From assembly GCA_017626145.1 (NCBI GenBank), contig JAGAJK010000097.1, forward strand, positions 1-53,730: a DNA stretch of 53,730 nt, read 5' to 3'. Each line of letters opens with the position of its first letter. Position 1 is the stretch's first letter. The notes under the pieces are model-generated. The model made no database searches. It worked only from the letters and a program-made list of their open reading frames with translations, and was not told the DNA's origin. Positions 9,401-16,108 of the stretch are shown here, in pieces. Made by a program: the position numbers and the translations under genes. The DNA comes from Clostridia bacterium (GTDB lineage Bacteria; Bacillota; Clostridia; RGIG6154).

Positions 9401-9598
9401 GACGAGGCAAAAGATATTCTTGCAGGATTCATTGACTACAGAGAAATTCCCGACTGGGCATATATTTCCTTTGCTTTCTGCTGTGACAATAAAATTGCAG
9501 ATGACATTAATCTGTATTCCGAATATGATAAAGCGGTAAACCGTGAAGAAATCGCTCAGTATCTTTACAATATGTTGAAGGTGTGCAAGCTGATATGA
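6446..9598 (+). CDS. SLH-anchored transcobalamin-like surface protein, probable B12 capture
   Basis: A 1050-residue exported protein. Visible parts: signal peptide (1-23, cleavage after FVSA); an alpha-helical barrel of prenyltransferase/squalene-cyclase-like repeats (about 25-315); a PEGA-like beta domain (about 325-395); a DUF4430 domain (406-525) with GWMFKLNG at 487-494; a Ser/Gly linker (532-545); a second alpha/alpha barrel (about 550-845) with PDGGW and NGGF repeat motifs; and three SLH domains from about 867 to the end. Human intrinsic factor and transcobalamin combine an alpha6/alpha6 barrel with a C-terminal domain related to DUF4430, and this gene lies behind a cobalamin riboswitch, so binding of cobamides at the cell surface is inferred. 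SLH domains attach it to wall polymer. It overlaps the next gene by ATGA. Confidence 0.85.
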   Translation: MKKIISLLLILTLLISTFTFVSADTLTYETIMHNVACRIPTEATLSDDSMEWYIADLASYNDAFEGSQKLISEDLKVQFINALINKAEEKSAPGDLAKIIIALRALGVDARKLYNAEGEQIDAVKKLTDLIDSRNESVINEYTLPYVIIALNQGENYASQEQMDYLLTSAINTQDAWKNLSWGYPDAATPMIFALSPYYNSNDKIKTAVDFAIETVKSSIDETGVSASNACSTGLAIAAFSAIGIDSTSVEINESNINVIDGVLTFATENGDGFKYGEEEASFATEQSFRGLVAYELLKNGKKLYDFYDYPMNEARKTVTENCTVTFNITPADAVLTVENAVPMSENTYALTEGVYNYSVSKEGYITKNDTLTITSEDILSGTKNVSIVLEEIESPAPDIPQTPTFRVRIRVMAHNENTCNNSLTYKDNASDYTEIVSEEFNLTESHSVLDILIKALRKNNISYTENNGYVSQINGVSEFEHGSTSGWMFKLNGLYQNKSAQEINVTDTATILWFYTDDYTREKGSENYRPSSSGGGGSSTKTEEKPSYDIEKTTESVLEFIKEAVKAPTFSQTGGEWTVLSLARSDIAFEDDYFDTYISNLKNYLDENNGILSENKYTEYSRVVIALSSLGINASKFYGYNLVEPICDFDSVTNQGINGAVWALIALDSADCDDEVKEKYIDYILSKQNPDGGWALSGQNEVSEVDMTAMAVVALSNYQNDTAVSNSIEKALDFLSGKQNKNGGFTSYGEASPESSAQVLVALCSLNIDYTDKRFVKNKKTLIDNILSFYVKNEGFSREKSILKTNLLTTEQCAYALVACDRFKNKKNTLFDMSDTTKRTLTENTGLNNIHEDITIPTLSYPNKTFTDISDSESKDAINVLAEYGIIHGISDENFAPLDNMTRAEFSAIIVKALSLPEKDKKVFNDVNEAEWYYDYINTAYYYGIVKGESENTFNPEGKITKAEALVMLERVAKLCGMENSITEDEAKDILAGFIDYREIPDWAYISFAFCCDNKIADDINLYSEYDKAVNREEIAQYLYNMLKVCKLI

Positions 9599-10272
9599 AG
9601 TTTTTAAAAAGAAATTGTAAAACACTAATTATATTTGCTTTAATATTTATTATTGTTACTCTTGTTTCTTTTATAGATTTTTCAGAGGATAAAACAACTA
9701 CCTCTGTTAATGAAAAAAAGATTGAGTTTAACGAAAAAGCAGAGGTTGCTGTAACAGACGATATACTTCCGGATTCAATTCCGCAGCCTGAAGAAAATCA
9801 ACCTGAAGAAAAGGTTGAAATTTCCGATGTTGCTGAATCAGATGAAATTGTTTCGGAGGATAATGTTACCAAAAGTGATAAGCTTATATGTACTCTGTCA
9901 ATAAGATGTGATACAATCTTAAATAACCTTAACAAATTAAAACCCGAAAAGGCGGGAATTATTCCACCTTCGGGAATTATTCTTGCCGAAACGGAAGTTG
10001 AATTTTTCGAAGACGAAAATATATTCAACGTTTTGTTAAGAGAAACAAAAAAGAATAAAATACATTTTGAGTTTTCTAAAACGCCTGTTTATAACAGCGT
10101 ATATATAGAAGGCATTGCAAACATATATGAGTTTGACTGCGGTGATTTATCGGGTTGGCTGTATAAGGTTAATTCCCAAACACTTCCGCACAGTTGTTCA
10201 GAATATAAGCTAAAGCCCGGCGATAAAATTGAATTTATTTATACCTGTGATTTAGGAAACGACATAAATTAA
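9595..10272 (+). CDS. Membrane-anchored DUF4430 protein, second gene of B12 operon
   Basis: A protein of 225 residues if translated from the ATG at 9595, which overlaps the upstream stop (ATGA); a GTG at 9583 is possible but less likely. It has a short basic N-terminus, one membrane helix (about residues 8-26) with no clear cleavage site, an acidic low-complexity stalk (about 30-90) and a C-terminal DUF4430 domain with GWLYKVN. It is translationally coupled to the SLH protein and shares its riboswitch. It should sit on the outer face of the membrane with the domain projecting into the wall. A role as inner partner that receives or clamps cobamide is inference; no cobalamin ABC transporter is adjacent. 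Confidence 0.8.
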   Translation: MKFLKRNCKTLIIFALIFIIVTLVSFIDFSEDKTTTSVNEKKIEFNEKAEVAVTDDILPDSIPQPEENQPEEKVEISDVAESDEIVSEDNVTKSDKLICTLSIRCDTILNNLNKLKPEKAGIIPPSGIILAETEVEFFEDENIFNVLLRETKKNKIHFEFSKTPVYNSVYIEGIANIYEFDCGDLSGWLYKVNSQTLPHSCSEYKLKPGDKIEFIYTCDLGNDIN

Positions 10273-10279
10273 TTTATAC

Positions 10280-10342
10280 AAAAAACGACTCCATTGCCAA
10301 GTGTCCTTTAGAACATTTGGCAATGGAGCCGTCGTTTTTTTA
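10280..10342. terminator. Bidirectional terminator with CCTTTAGA loop, copy 2
   Basis: AAAAACGACTCCATTGCCAA-type left arm (10280-10304) pairs with the right arm ending GTCGTTTTTTT (10313-10340). The inner part CCATTGCCAAGTGT/ACATTTGGCAATGG closes the same 8-base loop, CCTTTAGA, as the hairpin at 2420. A-run and T-run flanks let it end the B12 operon on the plus strand and nadE on the minus strand. Confidence 0.85.
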
Positions 10343-11071
10343 TATTTCAGGCTTAAAGGATGGCATTAGCTGTAATTTAAACAGATTGTTCTTGTGCTTT
10401 GTGTCTATTAACCTTTTAGTATCTTCGTTATCTATAACACCTTGACGTATATACCTGTCAAGCTCGGCATAGGTAAAGCCTAAATTTTCTTCATCGGTTT
10501 TGCCGCAAAGTCCGTCAATGGGAACTTTGTCAACAAGCACATCAGGAAGGTTCAATACTCTGCCTATTTCCTTTACTTCTGTTACCGTTAAATTGCACAT
10601 AGGCGAAAAATCGCCTGCCGCATCACCGTAACGTGTAGAATATCCTACCCAATCCTCTGAAAGATTGCAGGTGTTTACAACTCTTCCGTTACAGCTTTGT
10701 GAAACCGCATACAACGTAGTCATTCTTACTCTTGGTGGAATATTCGTTTTCGTCTGAGCGGTTATTTCAAGTCCTTGGGGCATTGCATTTATAACACCGT
10801 CGACAGCCTCTTTAACATTAATCACGTAATGTTTTATACCAAGATGCTTTACCAGAAGATGAGCCATATCAATATCACCTTGCTCTCCGCAGGGCATTAA
10901 TACACCGACAACTCTGTCTTTACCTAAAGCCTCAACACAAAGTGCCGCCGCAACAGAGCTGTCTTTACCGCCTGATATACCTATAACCGCATTGCAGCCC
11001 GATCCGTTTTCTTCAAAAAATTCTCTTATCCACTTTACGCAGTCATTCTTTATCTTTTCAGCATTAAACAT
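10340..11071 (-). CDS. nadE: NH3-dependent NAD+ synthetase
   Basis: NadE converts nicotinic acid adenine dinucleotide to NAD+ with ATP and ammonia. The PP-loop SGGKDS lies at residues 33-38 in VIGISGGKDSS, and the later NLSEDWVGYSTRYGD stretch fits the NaAD site of the family. At 243 residues it is the short ammonia-dependent form without an amidotransferase (nitrilase) domain. It lies 4 bases after the nicotinamidase-like gene and is co-transcribed with it, which links salvage of nicotinamide to the last step of NAD synthesis. nadD, the preceding step, is in the window at 45503. Confidence 0.95.
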   Translation of the reverse strand: MFNAEKIKNDCVKWIREFFEENGSGCNAVIGISGGKDSSVAAALCVEALGKDRVVGVLMPCGEQGDIDMAHLLVKHLGIKHYVINVKEAVDGVINAMPQGLEITAQTKTNIPPRVRMTTLYAVSQSCNGRVVNTCNLSEDWVGYSTRYGDAAGDFSPMCNLTVTEVKEIGRVLNLPDVLVDKVPIDGLCGKTDEENLGFTYAELDRYIRQGVIDNEDTKRLIDTKHKNNLFKLQLMPSFKPEI

Positions 11072-11075
11072 ATTT

Positions 11076-11606
11076 CTATTCTCCTGTTACATTAATCTGA
11101 CACATTTTCATTGTAGTAAGTGCCGCCTCATGAGACGAAACCGTTACACCTGCACAACAATCGGCACATACTGAAATTTTGGTTTCGGGAAAGCTTGCTT
11201 TTAACAAAAGGGCGTTGGACACAACACAAATATCGGTACACAAGCCTATAAGCTCAATTTCAATTTCGTCGGGATTATATTTTGATTTTATTAAATCAGG
11301 CAAAGTAATACTCCCGAAAGTAATTTTTTCCACTTTGGTATAATTTTTACCCTCAAGAGCTTTTTTTACATCCGGATTCAAATCCCATCCCGCAGTATTT
11401 TTTATACAGTGAGGCACGGGAAGATTTTTTCCTTCCGATGTTTCGGAATAATTTTCATAATGCGTATCAAGGGTAACAAAAATATCGCCGTCAAAGCTTT
11501 CGATTTTATTTGTTACATTGCCTGTTATGCCAACTGCTTCTTTGGTGCCTAAGGCTCCGTCAACAAAGTCATTTTGCATATCAACAACAATTAAAATTTT
11601 CTTCAT
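11076..11606 (-). CDS. pncA: Nicotinamidase-like cysteine hydrolase
   Basis: A 176-residue isochorismatase-fold hydrolase. VVDMQNDF holds the catalytic Asp9, DTH (47-49) and His66 match the metal site of PncA, Lys94 is the likely catalytic lysine, and GLCTDICV places the nucleophile at Cys127. Together with nadE directly downstream, this makes nicotinamide to nicotinate conversion the likely reaction. The phosphoribosyltransferase pncB is not in the window. A promoter lies 27-56 bases upstream of the ATG. Other amidase substrates remain possible, but all family residues expected of a nicotinamidase are seen. Confidence 0.85.
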   Translation of the reverse strand: MKKILIVVDMQNDFVDGALGTKEAVGITGNVTNKIESFDGDIFVTLDTHYENYSETSEGKNLPVPHCIKNTAGWDLNPDVKKALEGKNYTKVEKITFGSITLPDLIKSKYNPDEIEIELIGLCTDICVVSNALLLKASFPETKISVCADCCAGVTVSSHEAALTTMKMCQINVTGE

Positions 11607-11633
11607 AGAAACAGCCCTTTCTTTTACTAAGTA

Positions 11634-11662
11634 ATTTTACAACAAATTTCCTTAAAAGTCAA
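11634..11662 (-). promoter_or_regulatory. Promoter of nicotinamidase-nadE operon
   Basis: Read on the minus strand, TTGACT (11657-11662), a 17-base spacer and TAAAAT (11634-11639) lie just before the pncA-like gene. Confidence 0.7.
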
Positions 11663-11663
11663 T

Positions 11664-11702
11664 CAGGTGCTTGGGAGTTAATTCCCAAGCACCTGAGTTC
11701 TT
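11664..11702 (-). terminator. Terminator of the BlaI/M56 operon
   Basis: A perfect 13-bp stem, CAGGTGCTTGGGA (11664-11676) with TCCCAAGCACCTG (11683-11695), lies directly after the last gene (M23) of the minus-strand operon. It ends just before the -35 box of the next operon. Confidence 0.8.
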
Positions 11703-11703
11703 A

Positions 11704-12666
11704 TTATCTCAGAGATATCGAATCGGCGTATTCACCATTTACCTTTACCTCAAAATGAAGGTGAGGGCCTGTTGACATTCCTGTATTCCCTACTGTTGCA
11801 ATTACTTGTTTTTTTGTTACCTTGTCACCGCTTTTAACATATACTGTTTTCAGATGCCCGTAAAAAGTGGTTACATTGTTTTCTTTACTCTTTATCAGAA
11901 CTGTATTCCCGTATTGAGGGTCAAACACAACCGAAAGAACTTCTCCGTCTGTAGCTGAATATACATTCATTCCCTCAGTGGCAACAAAATCAATACCGTT
12001 ATGCCTTATTTTTTCGCCCGTTGCAGGATTTTCTCTTACTGCAAATTCTCTTGAAATTTTACAGTCGGGGCAAGGATGAGAAAGAGAAATTTCCACGAGC
12101 GGTTTTTCTCCTATATAAAATTCCGCATAATACTCCTTTGTTTCATACTCTTCTGCCACAATAAAATCGGAGATTTCCTTTGAAATACGATACTTTCCGT
12201 CACCAAGCTTACCGTAAACAAATTCCCAGTTTACTTCAAATTCGGTGACGTCATTTTGCTTTATAAGAAATGCAGGCATTGTCCACGCTAAGTTTTCGTT
12301 AATATATGGTAATTCTTCCCATTCTTCATTTTCATAACGCTCAACCTTAAATGGTGTACCTGTCTCAAGGTTCCCTTTTACATTGCCGCCACTTTGTGTA
12401 ATCTTGTAGGTAAGTCCGGTTTGTGTAATGTTTTCTGCCGTTACAGTAATGCCCCACGGGTCAGTATTACTTACCACTATATTATCCGTTTTATTTACCG
12501 CTGCCATCACAAGATTTATACCAAGTGTTACTATAATTAAAGCAACAGTAACTAAAAGTGAAAATATTTTACTCATTTTACCGTTCTTTTTGTAGATTTT
12601 TAAAAATCTGTTTTCAATGTTTCTTTTGTTGGTACTCATTTTTGTTGTATAAAATTTTTCCATCAT
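11704..12666 (-). CDS. BlaR1-type juxtamembrane segment fused to Ig-like and M23 peptidase domains
   Basis: A 320-residue protein, last gene of the operon. Residues 4-20 (KFYTTKMSTNKRNIENRF) repeat the segment that in BlaR1/MecR1 relatives follows the M56 domain; one membrane helix (about 35-57) comes next. The outer part has an Ig-like beta domain (about 60-190) and a C-terminal LytM/M23 domain with HNGID (HxxxD zinc ligands) and HLHF (HxH), so zinc binding and cell-wall peptide cleavage or binding are plausible. It overlaps the previous gene by ATGA, with AAGGAG as ribosome site. Fused M23/M56 proteins are known; here the M23 part is a separate chain. Confidence 0.8.
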   Translation of the reverse strand: MMEKFYTTKMSTNKRNIENRFLKIYKKNGKMSKIFSLLVTVALIIVTLGINLVMAAVNKTDNIVVSNTDPWGITVTAENITQTGLTYKITQSGGNVKGNLETGTPFKVERYENEEWEELPYINENLAWTMPAFLIKQNDVTEFEVNWEFVYGKLGDGKYRISKEISDFIVAEEYETKEYYAEFYIGEKPLVEISLSHPCPDCKISREFAVRENPATGEKIRHNGIDFVATEGMNVYSATDGEVLSVVFDPQYGNTVLIKSKENNVTTFYGHLKTVYVKSGDKVTKKQVIATVGNTGMSTGPHLHFEVKVNGEYADSISLR

Positions 12667-13661
12667 ATCATTTTACTCCTTATTATAAGGCTTTGAATTA
12701 CATTAATTTCGCTTTCTGAAACCCATCTTGAAGCAATCATTTTAACGCCATTTTCGGTATTGTTGTATAAAAAGCTGCAATATCTTGTTTCATCAGTCTT
12801 AAAGTTTCGCATATGATAAATCATAATCGACACAACGTTTTGTTCTTTTCTGTATTTTTCAAGTTTTACACCAAAAAACTCATCAGGAAATGTATATTCA
12901 TTTTCAGTCAATGAATCAAGCTTTAAATCACCACCAAAAGCACTGTTAACAATTATTTCATAATCGTTGCCTGTAAATTCGTAAACCTTGTCCATAAACT
13001 CACTTTCGGCTTTTTCGCCTTTAAATGAGGCAATATATTTATAATACTCTTCAAACGCATCAACATTTTTACAAGAAGAAGCTATATAATCGGCATCTAT
13101 TTTTTCTGTTGCGTTCATATATAAATCATATCTTGAATTATATACTCCTGAAAACGATGTTTCAGGATTACTTATATCCGAAAAATCATCGTAAAACATA
13201 TAGCATAATTCATCAACATTCGGAATTAATGAAAAGATCAGTGCTGACATTTTCCTAAGCTCTGTATTATCGATATGTCTGTAATCTGATCTGTTGCCCA
13301 CCTTAAAGTTAACGGTCAATCTGTACGGCTCAGAGTCGGTTCTAAGCTGTATACCATCTACTTTATAGCCTGAATTATTGGTAAGGTCAACAATTTCCCT
13401 TACCTTTGGTGCATCTCCTATAAATGTATTTTTAAGATTATATAACGTATGGATTTCAGAAATTTCCCCTTCAGAACCTCCGTATTTGTGATTAACTGCA
13501 ATCAAAATTGCCCCTGCTGTTATGGCTACAATAAGTACCGAAAAGAAAAGTATTGATAAAATTTTTGATGCATTTGAATTCTTTGTGCGGATTTTAAAAA
13601 ATCTGTTCTCTATTGTCTTTTTATCGGGGCTCATTTTTGTTGTAAATAAATTTTCAAACAT
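12663..13661 (-). CDS. BlaR1-type sensor-like protein with DUF4825-like outer domain
   Basis: A 332-residue protein. The N-terminus (LFTTKMSPDKKTIENRF, residues 5-21) is nearly identical to that of the gene upstream at 13665-14702. A single membrane helix spans about 33-54. The outer part begins with a LYNLKNTFIGD-like segment and has SEPYRLTVNF, resembling DUF4825, a domain known as C-terminal extension of some clostridial BlaR1-like proteins. The rest (about 150-332) is not recognised. The start ATG lies two codons after the upstream TAG, preceded by GGGAGGTGAG inside the end of that gene. Probably an extracellular signal sensor working with the M56 protease. Confidence 0.75.
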   Translation of the reverse strand: MFENLFTTKMSPDKKTIENRFFKIRTKNSNASKILSILFFSVLIVAITAGAILIAVNHKYGGSEGEISEIHTLYNLKNTFIGDAPKVREIVDLTNNSGYKVDGIQLRTDSEPYRLTVNFKVGNRSDYRHIDNTELRKMSALIFSLIPNVDELCYMFYDDFSDISNPETSFSGVYNSRYDLYMNATEKIDADYIASSCKNVDAFEEYYKYIASFKGEKAESEFMDKVYEFTGNDYEIIVNSAFGGDLKLDSLTENEYTFPDEFFGVKLEKYRKEQNVVSIMIYHMRNFKTDETRYCSFLYNNTENGVKMIASRWVSESEINVIQSLIIRSKMI

Positions 13662-13664
13662 ACT

Positions 13665-14702
13665 CTACTCACCTCCCAATAAATCTACTGTTTTTTCATA
13701 CTCATCTCTGTACATATAACCGTATGCAATTTCCCTTACTTCCTCACCCATAGTTACAAATACAATCATACTTGCAAATATTTCATTGTCACCGCTGATT
13801 CGTTTTATGTAAACATCATAAGAATCTTCATCAAACTCCGAGATTGCCGAAACAAATTTTTCTTCGCTTTGAGTAACAATGCTGTCTATTTGTATAATTT
13901 CTTTCCTGTTTACCTTGAAAACAAGATTGCTTCCCTCAACTGCTTTCATTTCATACGGAACCATTCCGGCGGATTTTTCTTTTTTTAAGTCATCCTTGCT
14001 TTTATATTTTTCACCGAAAATCATCTCGCTGCCGTAAGTTTTTGAAGATGTATACACTTTTTCTACGGTTAATGAAAGATTCGTTTCTCCCACAGCCCAC
14101 AGTTGGTACTTCACTCCGTCATTCATAAAGGAATTTACGGCAGACCAGCTTAAGCTGTCATTATGAAATATATAATCCTCTTCGGGAACAAAAACTGCCT
14201 TCAAACGGTCGTAGGCAGTTTCCCTTACACGCCCGTTTTTCAGGTTCACCTCATACTCGGTTTCCTTGTCAAATTTTCTGACCCATATCTTATTGCCATC
14301 CTCCGATGCCACTACATCAAAGTCGCCGCTTTGTCCTGTAATTTTTTCCATATTATACGCATATTCAAGTACACCCTCTTTAAAGCTGTAAACAAATAAT
14401 CCGCCCATATGTGTATAAATAAATCTTTCCTTATCAGCATAAATTATTTCACCGTTACCTGAGTCAGGTGAGCTCTGCTCATAATCAAAAAGCTGTTGGG
14501 AATTATACATATATTCTTTTGAAGAAATACTGTTTACTGCCATATACAAAACAGTGAATATTATAAGTATAATCAACAATACAAAAATCAGTGCAGATAA
14601 AAATCGAAATAACCCTGAATTTTTAAACCATATTTTTTCAAATCTGTTTTCTATTGTCTTTTTATCGGGGCTCATTTTTGTTGTGAACAGCTTTTCAAAC
14701 AT
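13665..14702 (-). CDS. BlaR1-type sensor-like protein with unrecognised outer domain
   Basis: A 345-residue protein from the ATG at 14702, preceded by AAAGGTGA within the end of the M56 gene; an upstream GTG at 14711 is less likely. It opens with KLFTTKMSPDKKTIENRF, then a membrane helix (about 30-54), then about 290 outer residues with alternating beta-strand-like segments (for example IYADKERFIYTHMGGLFVYSF), suggesting a beta-propeller fragment or similar fold. I do not recognise a family for this part. It is the first of three consecutive genes with the same N-terminal module directly after the M56 gene. Confidence 0.7.
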   Translation of the reverse strand: MFEKLFTTKMSPDKKTIENRFEKIWFKNSGLFRFLSALIFVLLIILIIFTVLYMAVNSISSKEYMYNSQQLFDYEQSSPDSGNGEIIYADKERFIYTHMGGLFVYSFKEGVLEYAYNMEKITGQSGDFDVVASEDGNKIWVRKFDKETEYEVNLKNGRVRETAYDRLKAVFVPEEDYIFHNDSLSWSAVNSFMNDGVKYQLWAVGETNLSLTVEKVYTSSKTYGSEMIFGEKYKSKDDLKKEKSAGMVPYEMKAVEGSNLVFKVNRKEIIQIDSIVTQSEEKFVSAISEFDEDSYDVYIKRISGDNEIFASMIVFVTMGEEVREIAYGYMYRDEYEKTVDLLGGE

Positions 14703-14707
14703 AAATA

Positions 14708-15541
14708 TCACCTTTCTTCAACCAAATCAAGAATTGTTTTCATATAAATTTTACGGTCTGCTTCGGTCATTTTTTCGGTTACAGCTATATCGCAGGCAAA
14801 CTCGCAGGCTGAGCTTAAATTATTGCAAAGTATATAACAAAGAGGATTAAACCAGTGAATTGCGTTAACGAGCATTGAAAACCATTTTACGGGTAAATCC
14901 TTTCTCTTGTAATGTGTAAGCTCATGCAACAGTACCATACGCAGATTTTCCGGTGGAAGTTCCTTTTCAGGCAGATAAATTACAGGTCTGAAAACTCCGG
15001 TAAGCATAGGCGATTTTACATCCTTTGATATTCTTAATCCTATTTTTCTTCTTATTCCCAGCTCTTTTTTCACTTCTTCAAACAATATGTTGAAAAAATC
15101 AGAAGAATTTCTACGCATTTTTGTTATGTAATTAAAATAGCTTATTAACACAGATAAAGAAAATATCAAAACTCCCCCCAGCCAGACAACAACAAGCAAA
15201 TCGGGGACATTTACCTGTTTTTCCTCTTTAAAGGTAATCTTTGTCTCTTTCTCTGTTTCTTCAGTTAATGTTACAGTTTGTGTATCAGCGTCTTCATCAA
15301 ATATAGTAATAGCAGGCATCGCAGGTCCACCTTCTGCGATAAAAGCCATTTTTTCAACCTGCTTCTCCGGTATAAGCTTATAAACAGGCACAATCATCGT
15401 AACTAAAACCGTAACCCATACAAGATACTGCCATTTTGCAGGGAATTTCCTTGAAGTAAATGGTTTTAAAACAAGAAGAATTGCCGTTATTATAAATCCT
15501 AAAATACTCTGAAGCAACACAGTTTCCAATATTTCGTACAT
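14708..15541 (-). CDS. M56 (BlaR1/MecR1-type) membrane metalloprotease without sensor domain
   Basis: A 277-residue integral membrane protease. Two helices at the N-terminus (about 8-25 and 38-58), an outer loop and a third helix (about 114-138) precede the cytosolic catalytic domain with HELTH (206-210) and the downstream ExxCD zinc ligand (CEFACD, 246-251). In BlaR1 and MecR1 (about 585 residues) the chain continues through a fourth helix to an outer sensor domain; here it stops at residue 277, right after the protease domain. The three genes downstream begin with what should have followed. It should cleave, or trigger cleavage of, the BlaI-type repressor encoded just upstream. Active-site residues are intact. 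Confidence 0.9.
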   Translation of the reverse strand: MYEILETVLLQSILGFIITAILLVLKPFTSRKFPAKWQYLVWVTVLVTMIVPVYKLIPEKQVEKMAFIAEGGPAMPAITIFDEDADTQTVTLTEETEKETKITFKEEKQVNVPDLLVVVWLGGVLIFSLSVLISYFNYITKMRRNSSDFFNILFEEVKKELGIRRKIGLRISKDVKSPMLTGVFRPVIYLPEKELPPENLRMVLLHELTHYKRKDLPVKWFSMLVNAIHWFNPLCYILCNNLSSACEFACDIAVTEKMTEADRKIYMKTILDLVEER

Positions 15542-15544
15542 AAT

Positions 15545-15916
15545 CTACTCCAAATCAAACATTTTTCTAAGCTCAGAAATATCTTCCTTTGAAAGCTTTT
15601 CATTTTCATACAATGCGGCAACCATATTTTTAACTGAGCCTTTGTACAGCTTTGAAAGAAAGCTTTCCGTTTCATTCAAATCGTACTCACTTTGTTTAAG
15701 TAATGGGTAGTACAAATTTGTTTTACCCTTTTTATCGCAGGCTACTACCTCCTTTTTTAAAAGCCGTTGAAGAAATGTTGAAACCGTTGATGGGGTCCAT
15801 GTTTCATTTTTAAGTGCATTTACCACATCTGAAACAGTCATTTTTTCTTCCGATGACCACAGAATTTTCATAATCTCATATTCCGAATCGGTTATTGTTT
15901 GTTTGTTCTTTAACAT
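15545..15916 (-). CDS. BlaI/MecI/CopY-family repressor
   Basis: A 123-residue winged-helix repressor (IMKILWSSEEKMTVSDVVNAL, then TPSTVSTFLQRLLKKEVV as recognition region) with a C-terminal dimerisation helix pair. It lies 3 bases before the M56 protease gene, the standard blaI-blaR1 order. Operator palindromes with TGTAGCTACA overlap the promoter just upstream, so it most likely represses its own operon until the M56 protease inactivates it. No beta-lactamase gene is near, so the target signal may be cell-wall stress rather than a drug. Confidence 0.93.
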   Translation of the reverse strand: MLKNKQTITDSEYEIMKILWSSEEKMTVSDVVNALKNETWTPSTVSTFLQRLLKKEVVACDKKGKTNLYYPLLKQSEYDLNETESFLSKLYKGSVKNMVAALYENEKLSKEDISELRKMFDLE

Positions 15917-15932
15917 ATTAGTCTCCTTTTTT

Positions 15933-15991
15933 AAGTGTAATTACACTTGTAGCTACACTTCGATTATAACAAGTGTAGCTACATTTGTCAA
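15933..15991 (-). promoter_or_regulatory. BlaI-type promoter-operator region
   Basis: On the minus strand TTGACA (15986-15991), a 17-base spacer and TATAAT (15963-15968) form a perfect promoter. TGTAGCTACA lies inside the spacer (15974-15983) and again over the expected transcription start (15948-15957). A 16-bp perfect palindrome AAGTGTAATTACACTT (15933-15948) abuts the second one. The ACA/TGT half-sites are those of BlaI/MecI operators. Repressor bound at these sites would block polymerase. Confidence 0.88.
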
Positions 15992-16050
15992 GATGTTTGT
16001 AAAATTTTTTTCACATTTGTGTCAAAATGTTTCAAATTCGTATGATTATG

Positions 16051-16079
16051 TTGACAAAATTTTTAAGTAAACGTATAAT
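16051..16079 (+). promoter_or_regulatory. Promoter of first tandem GH3 gene
   Basis: TTGACA (16051-16056), 17 bases, TATAAT (16074-16079). From here into the coding region the sequence is almost identical to that at 17738 onward. Confidence 0.85.
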
Positions 16080-16108
16080 TATAAAAAACAGCCTTGGGAG
16101 GTATAAAA

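Noticed and set aside
13655-13670. Stop-codon readthrough fusing the first and second sensor genes
   Set aside because: They are in the same frame, with one codon between TAG and the next ATG, but a strong GGGAGGTGAG site precedes that ATG and no readthrough context is evident.
14700-14715. Programmed frameshift joining the M56 protease to the first sensor gene
   Set aside because: The two frames overlap by a few bases and differ, but there is no slippery heptamer, and the downstream gene has its own AAAGGTGA site and ATG. The two following genes repeat the same independent-start arrangement, so separate translation is more likely.
16094-16108. TTG start giving an MGGIK N-terminus for the GH3 copies
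   Set aside because: The TTG overlaps the GGGAGG ribosome site; the ATG 15 bases later has ideal spacing in both copies.
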